NCBI GenBank assembly: GCA_016929245.1 | Contig: JAFGJE010000211.1 | Span: 1-34,294 of the forward strand | Reading direction: 5' to 3' | From: Phycisphaerae bacterium | GTDB lineage: Bacteria > Planctomycetota > Phycisphaerae > SM23-33 | DNA length: 34,294 nucleotides | Shown here: piece by piece, positions 23,449 through 30,851 of the stretch | Layout of the letters: each line of letters begins with the position of its first letter | Numbering within the stretch: the stretch's first letter is position 1 | Program-made: the position numbers and the translations under genes | The notes under the pieces: model-generated | The model's input: the letters and a program-made list of their open reading frames with translations, nothing else | The model's database searches: none | What the model was told of the DNA's origin: nothing

Positions 23449-24600
23449 ATGCCCACGCTTACCCAACTCAAACAACTCGCGAAGGAACACGGCACGCCGT
23501 TGTTCGTGGTGGATCACGACGTGCTGCGGAAAAATTACGCGGAATTTCGCCGCCGCCTGCCGCGGGTGCAGGCGTACTACGCCGTCAAGGCGAATCCCGA
23601 TCCGGAGATTGTCCGCACGCTGTACGAAGCGGGCGCGAGCTTCGACGTCGCGTCGCTGTCGGAATTCAAAATCGTTCACGAAAACATCAAGTCGATGCCC
23701 CCGAAGCGACGGCAGGAGTGGATCTGGGACAGGATCATCTACGCCAATCCGATCAAAGCCGACGCCACGCTGGAATACCTCAACCGCTACAAACCGCTGG
23801 TGACGTACGACAACGAGGCGGAAATCGGGAAAATCCGCCGCTTCGCCCCCCAGGCAGGGTTGATTCTCAGACTGGCGGTTCCGAACACCGGGTCGGTCGT
23901 CGAGTTATCGAGCAAGTTCGGGGCGGCACCGGGCGAGGCAGCCGACCTGATCGAAAAGGCGTTTCGCGCGGGTCTGGTCGTCGAGGGAATCAGTTTTCAC
24001 GTCGGCAGTCAGTGCACGAATTTTCAGAATTACGTCCAGGCGCTGGAACTGGCGGACGGGGTGTTCCGGGAGGCATGGTCGCGCGGGTACACGCGGATGC
24101 GCATCCTCGACATCGGCGGCGGATTCCCCGCGCCGTACGACCGTCACACGCGCCCGTTCAAGGAACTGGCGGGAATCCTGAACGCCGAATTCAAACGCCT
24201 CTTCCCCCCGGAGATCGAAATCCTCGCCGAACCGGGACGATTTCTCGTCGCGACGGCCGCGACGCTCGTGGTGGAAATCATCGGCAAGAGCGTCCGCGAC
24301 GGGAAACCGTGCTATTACGTCAACGACGGGGTGTACGGCACGTTTTCCGGCGTGCTGTTCGATCACTGCCGCTATCCCCTCCAGTCCTTCAGGAACGGAT
24401 CGAAGGAACTCAGCGCCGTGTTCGGACCGACGTGCGACGCGCTGGACGTGATTTCCAGCGCCGAGGAACTGCCTCGAAACCTGAAGCTGGGCGATCTTCT
24501 CTACAGCCGCGACATCGGCGCCTACTCCACCGCCAGCGCGACGAATTTCAACGGAATGGGTCCGACGAAGATCGTCGCGGTGAATTCTATTCTTCGCTGA
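23449..24600 (+). CDS. Ornithine/lysine decarboxylase-like PLP enzyme (alanine-racemase fold)
   Basis: The 383-residue protein is a fold-type III PLP decarboxylase. K47 in YYAVKANP binds PLP, HVGSQC and ILDIGGGFP lie in the barrel, AEPGRFLV and GVYGTFSGVLFDH are near the phosphate and interface, and C329 in FGPTCDALDVI matches the catalytic Cys of eukaryotic-type ornithine decarboxylase. This points to ODC or bifunctional lysine/ornithine decarboxylase rather than LysA (diaminopimelate). It would make putrescine for the DHS-like enzyme. AAAGGA precedes the ATG. Its 3' end overlaps that of nrdR by 14 bases in convergent orientation. Confidence 0.85.
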   Translation: MPTLTQLKQLAKEHGTPLFVVDHDVLRKNYAEFRRRLPRVQAYYAVKANPDPEIVRTLYEAGASFDVASLSEFKIVHENIKSMPPKRRQEWIWDRIIYANPIKADATLEYLNRYKPLVTYDNEAEIGKIRRFAPQAGLILRLAVPNTGSVVELSSKFGAAPGEAADLIEKAFRAGLVVEGISFHVGSQCTNFQNYVQALELADGVFREAWSRGYTRMRILDIGGGFPAPYDRHTRPFKELAGILNAEFKRLFPPEIEILAEPGRFLVATAATLVVEIIGKSVRDGKPCYYVNDGVYGTFSGVLFDHCRYPLQSFRNGSKELSAVFGPTCDALDVISSAEELPRNLKLGDLLYSRDIGAYSTASATNFNGMGPTKIVAVNSILR

Positions 24601-25084
24601 ACAGGCCTTTTTGCCCTTTGGGAATGACGGGGTCGTGTTTGACCTGTTCGGCTTCGGTGATGAGTTCCCCCACGTCCTCGAACGCGCGGTAGACGCTGGC
24701 GAAGCGGACGTAGGCGATTTTGTCGATTTCGCGAAGCCGCCCGGCCAGCGCGTCGCCGATGTAACTGCTGGGCACTTCCTTGTCGAAGTTCCGGTAAATC
24801 TGCTCTTCCGCGCCGTCCACGATCGCGGCGATCTGCTCGTCGCTGACGGGACGCTTGAAGCAGCACTTCTCCAGGCCCGTGATCATCTTCTCCCGCTGGT
24901 ACGGCTGGCGGGACTGGTCTTTCTTGATGACCGTTAAGCGCACGGTATCCTCGACGCGCTCGTAGGTGGTGAAGCGTCGGCTACAGTTCAGGCAATTGCG
25001 CCGGCGGCGCACGACCCGCCCGCCGTCGGAACTGCGGGAGTCAATCACCTTGTCGTTATCCTGTCCACAAAACGGACATTGCAT
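24587..25084 (-). CDS. nrdR: Ribonucleotide reductase repressor NrdR
   Basis: The 165-residue protein has the N-terminal zinc ribbon (C3-x2-C6, C31-x2-C34, VIDSRSSDGGRVVRRRR) and an ATP-cone (about 49-139) that senses ATP/dATP. It represses nrd genes when dATP is high. No ribonucleotide reductase gene is in this window. Its own promoter contains an NrdR-box-like sequence (25143-25158), suggesting autoregulation. The C-terminus ends in KGQKGLFSEE. Confidence 0.95.
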   Translation of the reverse strand: MQCPFCGQDNDKVIDSRSSDGGRVVRRRRNCLNCSRRFTTYERVEDTVRLTVIKKDQSRQPYQREKMITGLEKCCFKRPVSDEQIAAIVDGAEEQIYRNFDKEVPSSYIGDALAGRLREIDKIAYVRFASVYRAFEDVGELITEAEQVKHDPVIPKGQKGLFSEE

Positions 25085-25134
25085 TGTCGAGTCTCCCCAA
25101 GGGGCGGCGATCCCAACATCTTGGAGCTGGTTTT

Positions 25135-25163
25135 AGTCTAGTCATCTATATCTTGCGTGTCAA
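25135..25163 (-). promoter_or_regulatory. nrdR promoter with embedded NrdR-box-like operator
   Basis: On the minus strand the -35 is TTGACA (25163-25158), the spacer 17 bases and the -10 TAGACT (25140-25135). The spacer holds CTATATCTTG; over 25143-25158 about 11 of 16 positions fit the NrdR consensus acaCwAtATaTwGtgt. A repressor there would block RNA polymerase directly. Usually NrdR boxes occur as pairs; a second clear box was not found. Confidence 0.65.
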
Positions 25164-25293
25164 CCTGTAATTATCGTCGCTTTTTTATAAAATCTTCATA
25201 AAATAGAAAAAAGTGCTTTTTCGTGTTTCGTAAATATTTTACAATGACGAAATTGTTTACTCACATTCCGTGGGTCGCAAAGGCAGGTTCATC

Positions 25294-25935
25294 GTGTTAC
25301 GAAATCGTCAGAAAGAGATCGAAGCGGGCATCGAGCGGTATTGCGAGGAAGTCACCACGACCATAGAGTTGCTGCATTCCTCGCTGGAGCAGTATATCTG
25401 TCAGCCGGACCGGGAAGCATTGCGGGAGAACCTCAAAACCATTCACAAGGCCGAAAGCCGGGCCGACGACCTGCGGGCCGAGATCGAAGTGCTCATGTAC
25501 TCCAAGGCGATCTACCCCGAAAGCCGCAAGGACATCATGGAACTGCTGGAGATGCTCGACAAGATCCCCAACTGCGCGGAAGGCTGCATTCGGATGATCC
25601 TGACGCAGCATGTGGTCATTCCGGAAGAGTATGGCCCGGAGGTGATGAAACTGGTGGGGATTTCGGGACACGCGGTGCGACATGTGCTGGAAGCGACGCG
25701 GATTCTGTTCCGCAATTACACCACCGCCACGGTGGCGGTGGGGAAAGTGGACGAACTGGAATCCGACGGCGACCGAGTCGAGGCGGCCTTGATCGAGACT
25801 CTGTTCAGTTCCCGTCGGGACGGATTCGAGAAAATCCTCCTGCGCGACCTGTTTCTGCACATCGGGAAGATCGCCGATCGGTCGGAGAACGTGGGCGACC
25901 GCATCCGGATCATCGTCGCCAAGAGGAGGATTTGA
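25294..25935 (+). CDS. DUF47 / PhoU-like phosphate-transport accessory protein
   Basis: The product has 213 residues from the GTG at 25294 (221 from the GTG at 25270); GGCAGG 6 bases before 25294 decides the start. It is all-helical with a three-helix PhoU-like pattern and repeated acidic motifs (HKAESRADDLRAEIE, ELESDGDRVEA, SENVGDRIRIIVA), as in DUF47 proteins. These are encoded beside PiT transporters and are thought to control them. The next gene is such a transporter, 2 bases away. A TACAAT sequence at 25240 may be the -10 of its promoter, without a clear -35. Confidence 0.88.
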   Translation: MLRNRQKEIEAGIERYCEEVTTTIELLHSSLEQYICQPDREALRENLKTIHKAESRADDLRAEIEVLMYSKAIYPESRKDIMELLEMLDKIPNCAEGCIRMILTQHVVIPEEYGPEVMKLVGISGHAVRHVLEATRILFRNYTTATVAVGKVDELESDGDRVEAALIETLFSSRRDGFEKILLRDLFLHIGKIADRSENVGDRIRIIVAKRRI

Positions 25936-25937
25936 TC

Positions 25938-26867
25938 GTGGTTTCCCTGGCCGGCGGACTGTACCTGGGTTGGGCGCTGGGCGCCAACGACGCGGCCAAC
26001 GTCTTCGGGACCGCGGTCGCCACGCGGATTCTCCGCTTCCGGACGGCGACGATTCTCTGCGCCGGCGCGGTGATCCTCGGCGCGCTGCTCCAGGGAGAAA
26101 GCGGAATTCGCACCCTCAGCAGTCTTTCGGCGCAAACGCAGCGGACGCTGGCGGTCGTGTCGTTCTCGGCGGCCTTCACCGTCACGCTGATGATTTTCCT
26201 CCGCCTGCCGATCAGCACCTCCCAGGCGATCGTCGGGGCGATTACCGGCGCGGGTTTGGCGACGCACAGCCTGGCCTGGGGCGGTTTGGTGAAAGTCGTG
26301 ATCTGCTGGGCGATCGCGCCCGTCGGGGCGATGCTGATCGCGTTGATCGTCTACCCGCTCGTGACGACGTTCTTCCGAAAAGTTCCGATGAGTATGCTCC
26401 TGCGGGACAAGCTGCTGTGGGGCGGACTGGTGGTCGTGGGTTGCTACGGTTCCTACGCCCTGGGCGCCAACAACGTCGCCAACGCGACGGGAATTTTCTC
26501 CGGGCGCCTGGGGGATATCACGGATCGCCAACTGGCGATCATGGGCGGTATCGCCATTGCCGTCGGTGTGCTGACGTTTTCCCGTCGCATGATGCTGGCT
26601 GTCGGAAAAGGCGTCATGCCCTTAGAGGCGCTGACGGCCTTCGTGGCGGTGCTTTCGATGGCTGTCACCGTCCACGCGCTGGCGATGGTCGGCGTTCCGG
26701 TCAGCACCTCCCAGGCGATCATCGGCGCGATTTTCGGCGTGGGACTTCTCCGCAATCGACAAAACCTGCGCTTCGGGATGCTGCGGAATATTCTCATCGG
26801 CTGGTCGCTCACGCCGACCGTGGCGCTGATTCTCTCCGCGGCGGGGTATGCGATTTTCGCGGGATAA
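25938..26867 (+). CDS. PiT-family inorganic phosphate permease
   Basis: The start GTG at 25938 has AGGAGGA 7 bases upstream, inside the end of the DUF47 gene. The 309-residue membrane protein has two inverted halves, each with the PiT signature: LGANDAANVFGTA (about 14-26) and LGANNVANATGIF (about 171-183), plus RLPISTSQAIVGA and GVPVSTSQAIIGA. It imports phosphate, coupled to protons or sodium. It is much shorter than E. coli PitA (499), lacking the large central loop, as in compact PiT members. About 10 helices are expected. The N-terminus starts very close to the first signature, so the first helix is short. Confidence 0.92.
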   Translation: MVSLAGGLYLGWALGANDAANVFGTAVATRILRFRTATILCAGAVILGALLQGESGIRTLSSLSAQTQRTLAVVSFSAAFTVTLMIFLRLPISTSQAIVGAITGAGLATHSLAWGGLVKVVICWAIAPVGAMLIALIVYPLVTTFFRKVPMSMLLRDKLLWGGLVVVGCYGSYALGANNVANATGIFSGRLGDITDRQLAIMGGIAIAVGVLTFSRRMMLAVGKGVMPLEALTAFVAVLSMAVTVHALAMVGVPVSTSQAIIGAIFGVGLLRNRQNLRFGMLRNILIGWSLTPTVALILSAAGYAIFAG

Positions 26868-26954
26868 ACACCGAAAGACAATCCCGACGGTGTGAAAAAA
26901 TTGAACAAACGTATAGTATTCCCCCATCGAATGTTGAGACAGCTTCAACAACGG

Positions 26955-26980
26955 CATTTTTAAGTGTCTTGTTAAAAATG
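26955..26980 (+). promoter_or_regulatory. Inverted repeat, candidate enhancer-binding site upstream of the sigma-54 promoter
   Basis: CATTTTTAA (26955-26963) and TTAAAAATG (26972-26980) are perfect complements with an 8-base spacer. Its centre is about 60 bases upstream of the -12/-24 promoter, a plausible place for a bacterial enhancer-binding protein. It could also be a weak terminator of the PiT gene. Confidence 0.4.
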
Positions 26981-27013
26981 AGTTAAAGAGAAATCCTTAT
27001 CAAAAGGGGGTTT

Positions 27014-27029
27014 TGGCACGTCATTTGCA
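27014..27029 (+). promoter_or_regulatory. Sigma-54 (-24/-12) promoter
   Basis: TGGCAC-GTCAT-TTGCA fits the sigma-54 consensus TGGCAC-N5-TTGCW at every defined position, with the GG and GC dinucleotides correctly spaced. The expected start of transcription is near 27041, giving a 45-base leader before the ATG at 27085. Confidence 0.85.
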
Positions 27030-27084
27030 AATTCTTGTAGTGGTCGGACTGGGACAATGTCTTTTACTCAGGAAAGGTATCCTC

Positions 27085-27288
27085 ATGGCACAGGAATGCG
27101 AACTGTTGGGAAGCTGCGGATTTTTCAAGAAATTCGGATCGACGAAAGAGCTTGCCTGCAAAGGGTTTATCTCGCAGTATTGCAAAGGCCCCATGCAGGG
27201 ACAGTGCAAGCGAAAGGAATATCGTCGTAAAAACGGAACGCCCCCCGCGGACAACATGATGCCCAGCGGGGCCATCATGAAGGTATAA
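27085..27288 (+). CDS. Small cysteine-rich protein of unknown function, sigma-54 controlled
   Basis: The 67-residue protein begins MAQECELLGSCGFF and has five cysteines (C5, C11, C25, C33, C41), the last three spaced seven apart in ACKGFISQYCKGPMQGQCK. The tail is basic, then ends NMMPSGAIMKV. GGAAAGG 8 bases before the ATG is a good ribosome site, and a strong sigma-54 promoter precedes it. Similar small Cys-rich proteins exist in other bacteria (recalled, function unknown); the cysteines could bind zinc or an Fe-S cluster. It stands alone in its transcript and ends at a palindrome. Confidence 0.8.
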   Translation: MAQECELLGSCGFFKKFGSTKELACKGFISQYCKGPMQGQCKRKEYRRKNGTPPADNMMPSGAIMKV

Positions 27289-27320
27289 CTTTTAAGGTAG
27301 TACCTTCTTCAGACTTTTTC

Positions 27321-27377
27321 CAACGGCGCCGAACGGCAAGCCGATACGAATATCGGCTTGCCGTTCGGCGCTGTTGG
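27321..27377. repeat. Dispersed palindrome family A, copy 4
   Basis: CAACGGCGCCGAACGGCAAG with CCGAT pairs with ATCGG and CTTGCCGTTCGGCGCTGTTG around ACGAAT, with one mismatch. It is the most perfect copy and lies 33 bases behind the small Cys-rich gene, so it may end that transcript. No T-run follows. Confidence 0.8.
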
Positions 27378-27473
27378 ATAAGGGGGAATGGTTCGTCATG
27401 AAACGGGCGCGCGAAACCCGTACTTGTCGCGCTTCGCGCTCACCGCGTGAGGATCCTTCTCAATGCGCAATGA

Positions 27474-27505
27474 GCAGGCCCCGGTGGAGGTTTACCGGGG
27501 CCTGC
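27474..27505 (-). terminator. Hairpin behind the anti-sigma factor gene
   Basis: GCAGGCCCCGGT (27474-27485) and ACCGGGGCCTGC (27494-27505) are perfect 12-bp arms with an 8-base loop. It lies 26 bases beyond the stop of the minus-strand anti-sigma gene. No clear T-run follows on that strand, so it may be a Rho-assisted or mRNA-protecting hairpin. Confidence 0.55.
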
Positions 27506-27531
27506 CGGAATGGGCGGTGAAACGTTCACCA

Positions 27532-28386
27532 CTACGGTTCAGGAGAAAGGGCCTTGGTAGGAGCCGAATGGAAAGGAGAAGTATCGTTATTGGGGGTTAG
27601 TTTACCCGCCTGAAGAAGTTCGTTTCGTCGCTGGAGGAAGACTTCGCTTCGCTGGGCCGGGGTCATGTGCAGTAGTTTCTCGCGTTGTTCGGGGGTGAAA
27701 CTCTCGATGACGGTCTTCAGCCGGCACATCTGTCTCTGCCGGTGCAGTTTCGCCGTTCGCAAGGCCCGTTCGTGGGCCCGCACGAGTTGCATCTGCTGCT
27801 CGGGCGTCAGTTTCAGGAAGATCACCGCCCGACGACGGACGGTATTCTGCTGCCGGGGCGTCAGTTGATTCCAGTTCAGCACGCGGATCGCCGGCTGGGT
27901 CGTCGAACCGTCCGGGCGCGGGATGACGATCCGCACGGGGCCGTTGGCGGGGATGGTCTCGGGCATGTCGTGGAACAGTTCGGCGTTTTCGCGGATGAAC
28001 GATTCGGGAATCCCCGCCAGCCCGCTCTGGGCGTAGTGTACCGGGTGTTGGGTCGCGTTGCGCTTTTGCGCGAAATGCAGAGAAAGTCCCAGGCCGATCA
28101 GCGCGACCGCCGCCGCGGAGAGCAACCAGCGTCCCACGCGAAGGACGGTCGTTTCAGGTTTGCGTTTGGCGTAGTCCAGAACGCGATCCGCCAGGTCCGC
28201 CGGCGGGGTGGGAACGTCCCACAATCCCAAGGTTCGATCCAGCGCCTGGAGTCGGCGATAGGCTTGGGACCAGTCCGGGTCGGTTTCCACCCGCCGGGCG
28301 ACGACTTCGGCGTCCGCGGGAGACAGTTCGCTATCCATCCAGGCGGAGATGCGTTCCTGATCCGGTTGTGATAATTCCTTCGCCAT
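27532..28386 (-). CDS. Membrane-bound anti-sigma factor-like protein
   Basis: The ATG at 28386 has GAGG 6 bases upstream (a GTG at 28398 is less likely). The 284-residue product has an N-terminal helical domain (ISAWMDSELSPADAEVVARR, TDPDWSQAYRRLQALD) typical of anti-sigma factors, but without the zinc HxxxCxxC. One transmembrane helix follows (about 86-105, WLLSAAAVALIGLGLSLHF). The outer part has repeated LTPRQQ, LTPEQQ, FTPEQREK and MTPAQR motifs resembling DUF3106 or CpxP/Spy-like helical repeats, a possible sensor. It is encoded just after an ECF sigma factor, its likely target. Confidence 0.75.
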   Translation of the reverse strand: MAKELSQPDQERISAWMDSELSPADAEVVARRVETDPDWSQAYRRLQALDRTLGLWDVPTPPADLADRVLDYAKRKPETTVLRVGRWLLSAAAVALIGLGLSLHFAQKRNATQHPVHYAQSGLAGIPESFIRENAELFHDMPETIPANGPVRIVIPRPDGSTTQPAIRVLNWNQLTPRQQNTVRRRAVIFLKLTPEQQMQLVRAHERALRTAKLHRQRQMCRLKTVIESFTPEQREKLLHMTPAQRSEVFLQRRNELLQAGKLTPNNDTSPFHSAPTKALSPEP

Positions 28387-28465
28387 ATCTGACCTCACTG
28401 TGAGAAACCCCCAGGGGCAGGGTGGGTTTCGCGGGAAATTATTTTTTTCCCAATATTGAAAAAAA

Positions 28466-28566
28466 TGTCATCCTGAGCGGAGCGCAGCGAAGTCGAAGGA
28501 CCTCACGCTCAGTTACCCGTGAGGTCCTTCGACTTCGCTCGAAGACTCGCTTCGCTCAGGATGACA
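28466..28566. repeat. REP-like palindrome between sigma and anti-sigma genes
   Basis: TGTCATCCTGAGCGGAGCG pairs with CGCTTCGCTCAGGATGACA; inside, AAGTCGAAGGACCTCACG pairs with CGTGAGGTCCTTCGACTT. It splits an operon that is normally tightly coupled (202-base gap), so it may lower expression of the anti-sigma factor relative to the sigma factor. Confidence 0.85.
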
Positions 28567-28588
28567 ACAATTATGTTGATGATACAAC

Positions 28589-29197
28589 CTATTCACTTTC
28601 CACGTACCGCTTAAGTCGTTCGCGCAGGTTGGCCCGGGCGCGGGACAGCAGACTCTTCACCGCCGGAGGGGTAAGATCGAGCACAGCCGCGATATCTTCA
28701 TAATTCTTGTTCTCATACTTATTTAGAATAATCGCCACCCTCTGATTTTCGGGCAGTTCGTCGATGGCGCGGGCGACTTCACGCTGGAGTTCCGTTTCGT
28801 CCAGTCCCGCCGAGGGGGAAGGCTGGGCTTCGTCGGGCACGTCCCGGCGAACCTGCTCCTGTTCGATGATCGTATCCAGCGAAATCGGCTTGCCTTTTTT
28901 CCGCGACCGCATGACGTTGAAGCACATGTTCGCGACGATCCGGTATAACCAGGTGCTGAACCTGGCGGTGGCCTGGTAGCGCCCGGCGTTGCGAAAAATC
29001 CGCAGAAACACATCCTGCGTGACGTCGTCCACAATCGACGGATCGTGGAGGAATCGGTAAACCAGGGCGTGGACATTGTTTACATTTCGACGAACCAGTT
29101 CCTCAAACGCCCCGGCATCCCCGTCGGCAAAGCGCAGCATCAACTGGGCGTCCTCGTCGATGGGTTTGGCGTCGGGTTGTCGCGGTTCGTTTGTCAT
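28589..29197 (-). CDS. ECF (sigma-70 family) RNA polymerase sigma factor
   Basis: The 202-residue protein has region 2 at about 25-95 (FEELVRRNVNNVHALVYRFL, DVTQDVFLRIF, FSTWLYRIVANMCFN) and region 4 at about 135-195 (ELPENQRVAIILNKYE, YEDIAAVLDLTPPAVKSLLSRAR). This is the RpoE-like ECF layout. The linker is long and Pro/Glu-rich. AGGAG lies 15 bases before the ATG, further than usual; ATGATTGCCAAGACATGA forms a five-codon frame overlapping the start. The downstream membrane anti-sigma gene suggests control by an envelope signal. Confidence 0.93.
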   Translation of the reverse strand: MTNEPRQPDAKPIDEDAQLMLRFADGDAGAFEELVRRNVNNVHALVYRFLHDPSIVDDVTQDVFLRIFRNAGRYQATARFSTWLYRIVANMCFNVMRSRKKGKPISLDTIIEQEQVRRDVPDEAQPSPSAGLDETELQREVARAIDELPENQRVAIILNKYENKNYEDIAAVLDLTPPAVKSLLSRARANLRERLKRYVESE

Positions 29198-29505
29198 GTC
29201 TTGGCAATCATGCTCCTATTAGCATTGTATGCCGCCGGTGGATTCCCGTTACGCGGAGATCGAGCTTCGTACGTCTTCCTTTTGCGAAATCCCAAAATCG
29301 CCGTCGTCCCGTTGGGACTTTTTTTCTTTGGAAATCGGTTCCGGGGGTTCGCTGTGCTCACCACCGGCTAAACGCTTCTCGTCCCTTCGGGACGAAGAAC
29401 GCGAACTCCTGTGTTTTGTTTCAATCCACAATACCTATGGTACAGATCCACAATCCGCATTCCGCAATGGAATGCGGTCTGTGCCCTTTATGGAAAAAAG
29501 CCGCG
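29198..29505. repeat. Intergenic region with an inverted copy of MITE-interior sequence and hairpins
   Basis: GTCCCGTTGGGAC (about 29307-29320) and CCGGGGGTTCGCTGTGCTCA then CCGGCTAAACGCTTCTCG (29340-29380) match, in reverse, the interior of the element at 3540-3868. GTCCCTTCGGGAC forms another hairpin at 29380-29393. CCGCATTCC/GGAATGCGG (about 29457-29479) is a perfect inverted repeat near the 3' end of rlmN and may help end it. No gene is visible. Confidence 0.6.
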
Positions 29506-30552
29506 TTATCCATCTAACGTCATCGGCGTGGTTGGGTTTCGGCCTAAACGTAATTGTCCGCAGGCGGCGTCGACGTCCACCCCCCGGCTTCGTCGGACGT
29601 TCACGTTGACGCCCCGCCGTCGCAGGCGTTGGGCGAAGTCGTCGGTGCGGGATTCGTCGCAGCGGGAATACGGCAGGGGCGCGACGGGATTGTACCGGAT
29701 CAGGTTCACATTGCAACGAAGCTCTCCAGCCAACCCGGCCAGCTCGTGGGCCTGGGCGGGGGAATCGTTCACTCCCGCCAGCAAGGTGTATTCGAGCGTC
29801 ACTTCCCGGTTGCGACTCTGGAAGAATTCCTTCGCGGCGGCGAGAATCTCGCGGATGGGATACTTCGCGGCTGTGGGCATGAGCTTCGCCCGAAGTTCAT
29901 CGTCCGGCGCGTGCAGGGAAATCGCCAGCGTGATCGGCAAATCCTCCCCCGCCAGCCGACGGATCGCTTTTGGCAGGCCCACCGTCGAGACGGTGATCTT
30001 CCGTGCGCTGATCGCCCCGCGATCGGGATCGATCAGCGCGCGGACCGCCCGGACGGTCGCGTCGTAATTCGCCAGCGGTTCGCCGACGCCCATGAACACG
30101 ACGTTCGAGACGCGAGCACTCGCCAGACGCTGTAATTGCAGCACCTGCTCGACGATCTCCCCGGCGGTGAGGTTCCGCCGGAATCCTTCCAGCCCCGAGG
30201 CGCAGAACGCGCAACCCATGGCGCAGCCGACCTGCGTCGAGACGCAGACCGTCCGCCGGGCGCCGTCGGGAATGAGCACCGTCTCGACGCGCTGATCGTC
30301 CGGCCAGGCGAGCAGCAGCTTGGTGACATCGTCGCGGGAGCGTTGCTCGGAGACCACCCGGCCGGTGAAAATCGCCAGCCGTCGGGACAATTCCTCGCGC
30401 AGGGACAGGGACAGGTTCGTCATCGCCTGAAAGTCGTACACGCCCTTAGCCCAAATCCACTCCCGAATCTGCCTGGCGGCAAAGGATTTCCCGCCCAGGG
30501 ATTCCACCTGGGTTTTTAACGCCTCCATCGTCATGTCCAGTACGTGATTCAT
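29506..30552 (-). CDS. rlmN: Dual-specificity RNA methyltransferase RlmN
   Basis: The radical-SAM enzyme makes 2-methyladenosine at A2503 of 23S rRNA and A37 of some tRNAs. With the ATG at 30552 it has 348 residues. C110-x3-C114-x2-C117 (GCAMGCAFCASG) binds the 4Fe-4S cluster, and the C-terminal Cys in VDVDAACGQLR is the methyl-carrier or resolving Cys. VFMGVGEPLANYD, KITVSTVG and LAISLHAPDDELR are family motifs. The longer frame to 30612 runs into the palindromic repeat and is not used. No clear Shine-Dalgarno; an ATG at 30534 is an alternative start. Confidence 0.93.
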   Translation of the reverse strand: MNHVLDMTMEALKTQVESLGGKSFAARQIREWIWAKGVYDFQAMTNLSLSLREELSRRLAIFTGRVVSEQRSRDDVTKLLLAWPDDQRVETVLIPDGARRTVCVSTQVGCAMGCAFCASGLEGFRRNLTAGEIVEQVLQLQRLASARVSNVVFMGVGEPLANYDATVRAVRALIDPDRGAISARKITVSTVGLPKAIRRLAGEDLPITLAISLHAPDDELRAKLMPTAAKYPIREILAAAKEFFQSRNREVTLEYTLLAGVNDSPAQAHELAGLAGELRCNVNLIRYNPVAPLPYSRCDESRTDDFAQRLRRRGVNVNVRRSRGVDVDAACGQLRLGRNPTTPMTLDG

Positions 30553-30573
30553 ACAATAATATGATCCATAGAT

Positions 30574-30667
30574 GGGTGCCGTGGTTCGCGTAGCCCCTAT
30601 GGGGCGGAGCAACCACGCTCATCGAGTAACGTGGTTGCTTCGCTGCGCTCCGCGAACCACGGCACCC
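30574..30667. repeat. 94-bp palindrome with perfect 17-bp arms
   Basis: GGGTGCCGTGGTTCGCG (30574-30590) and CGCGAACCACGGCACCC (30651-30667) are exact complements. Inside are AGCCCCTATGGGGC and GCAACCACG...CGTGGTTGC hairpins. A short relative lies at 16351-16380 in the ISC operon. It sits in the divergent gap between rlmN and rpmE. Confidence 0.85.
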
Positions 30668-30783
30668 GATATCGTAATTTGGTCATCCTACCGTATTTTC
30701 GACGCATACATCAGAAAAATGTTCATTTCCCGCCGGGGGATTTTCCGATGCGGATTTGGTGAAAAAACCGTCCAAAAAAGCAC

Positions 30784-30811
30784 TTGCGTTGTTTTTGATT
30801 CGTGATACACT
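30784..30811 (+). promoter_or_regulatory. Candidate promoter of rpmE
   Basis: TTGCGT (30784-30789), a 16-base spacer and TACACT (30806-30811) form a sigma-70-like promoter 40 bases before the rpmE ATG. Confidence 0.5.
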
Positions 30812-30851
30812 ACTGTGCTTCCCGCGACTGGGCGGGAGATTGAGGCGTACC

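Noticed and set aside
29194..29211. Five-codon leader peptide overlapping the ECF sigma start
   Set aside because: The AGGAG is only one base from its ATG, too close for initiation; probably chance, though the overlap with the sigma ATG is exact.
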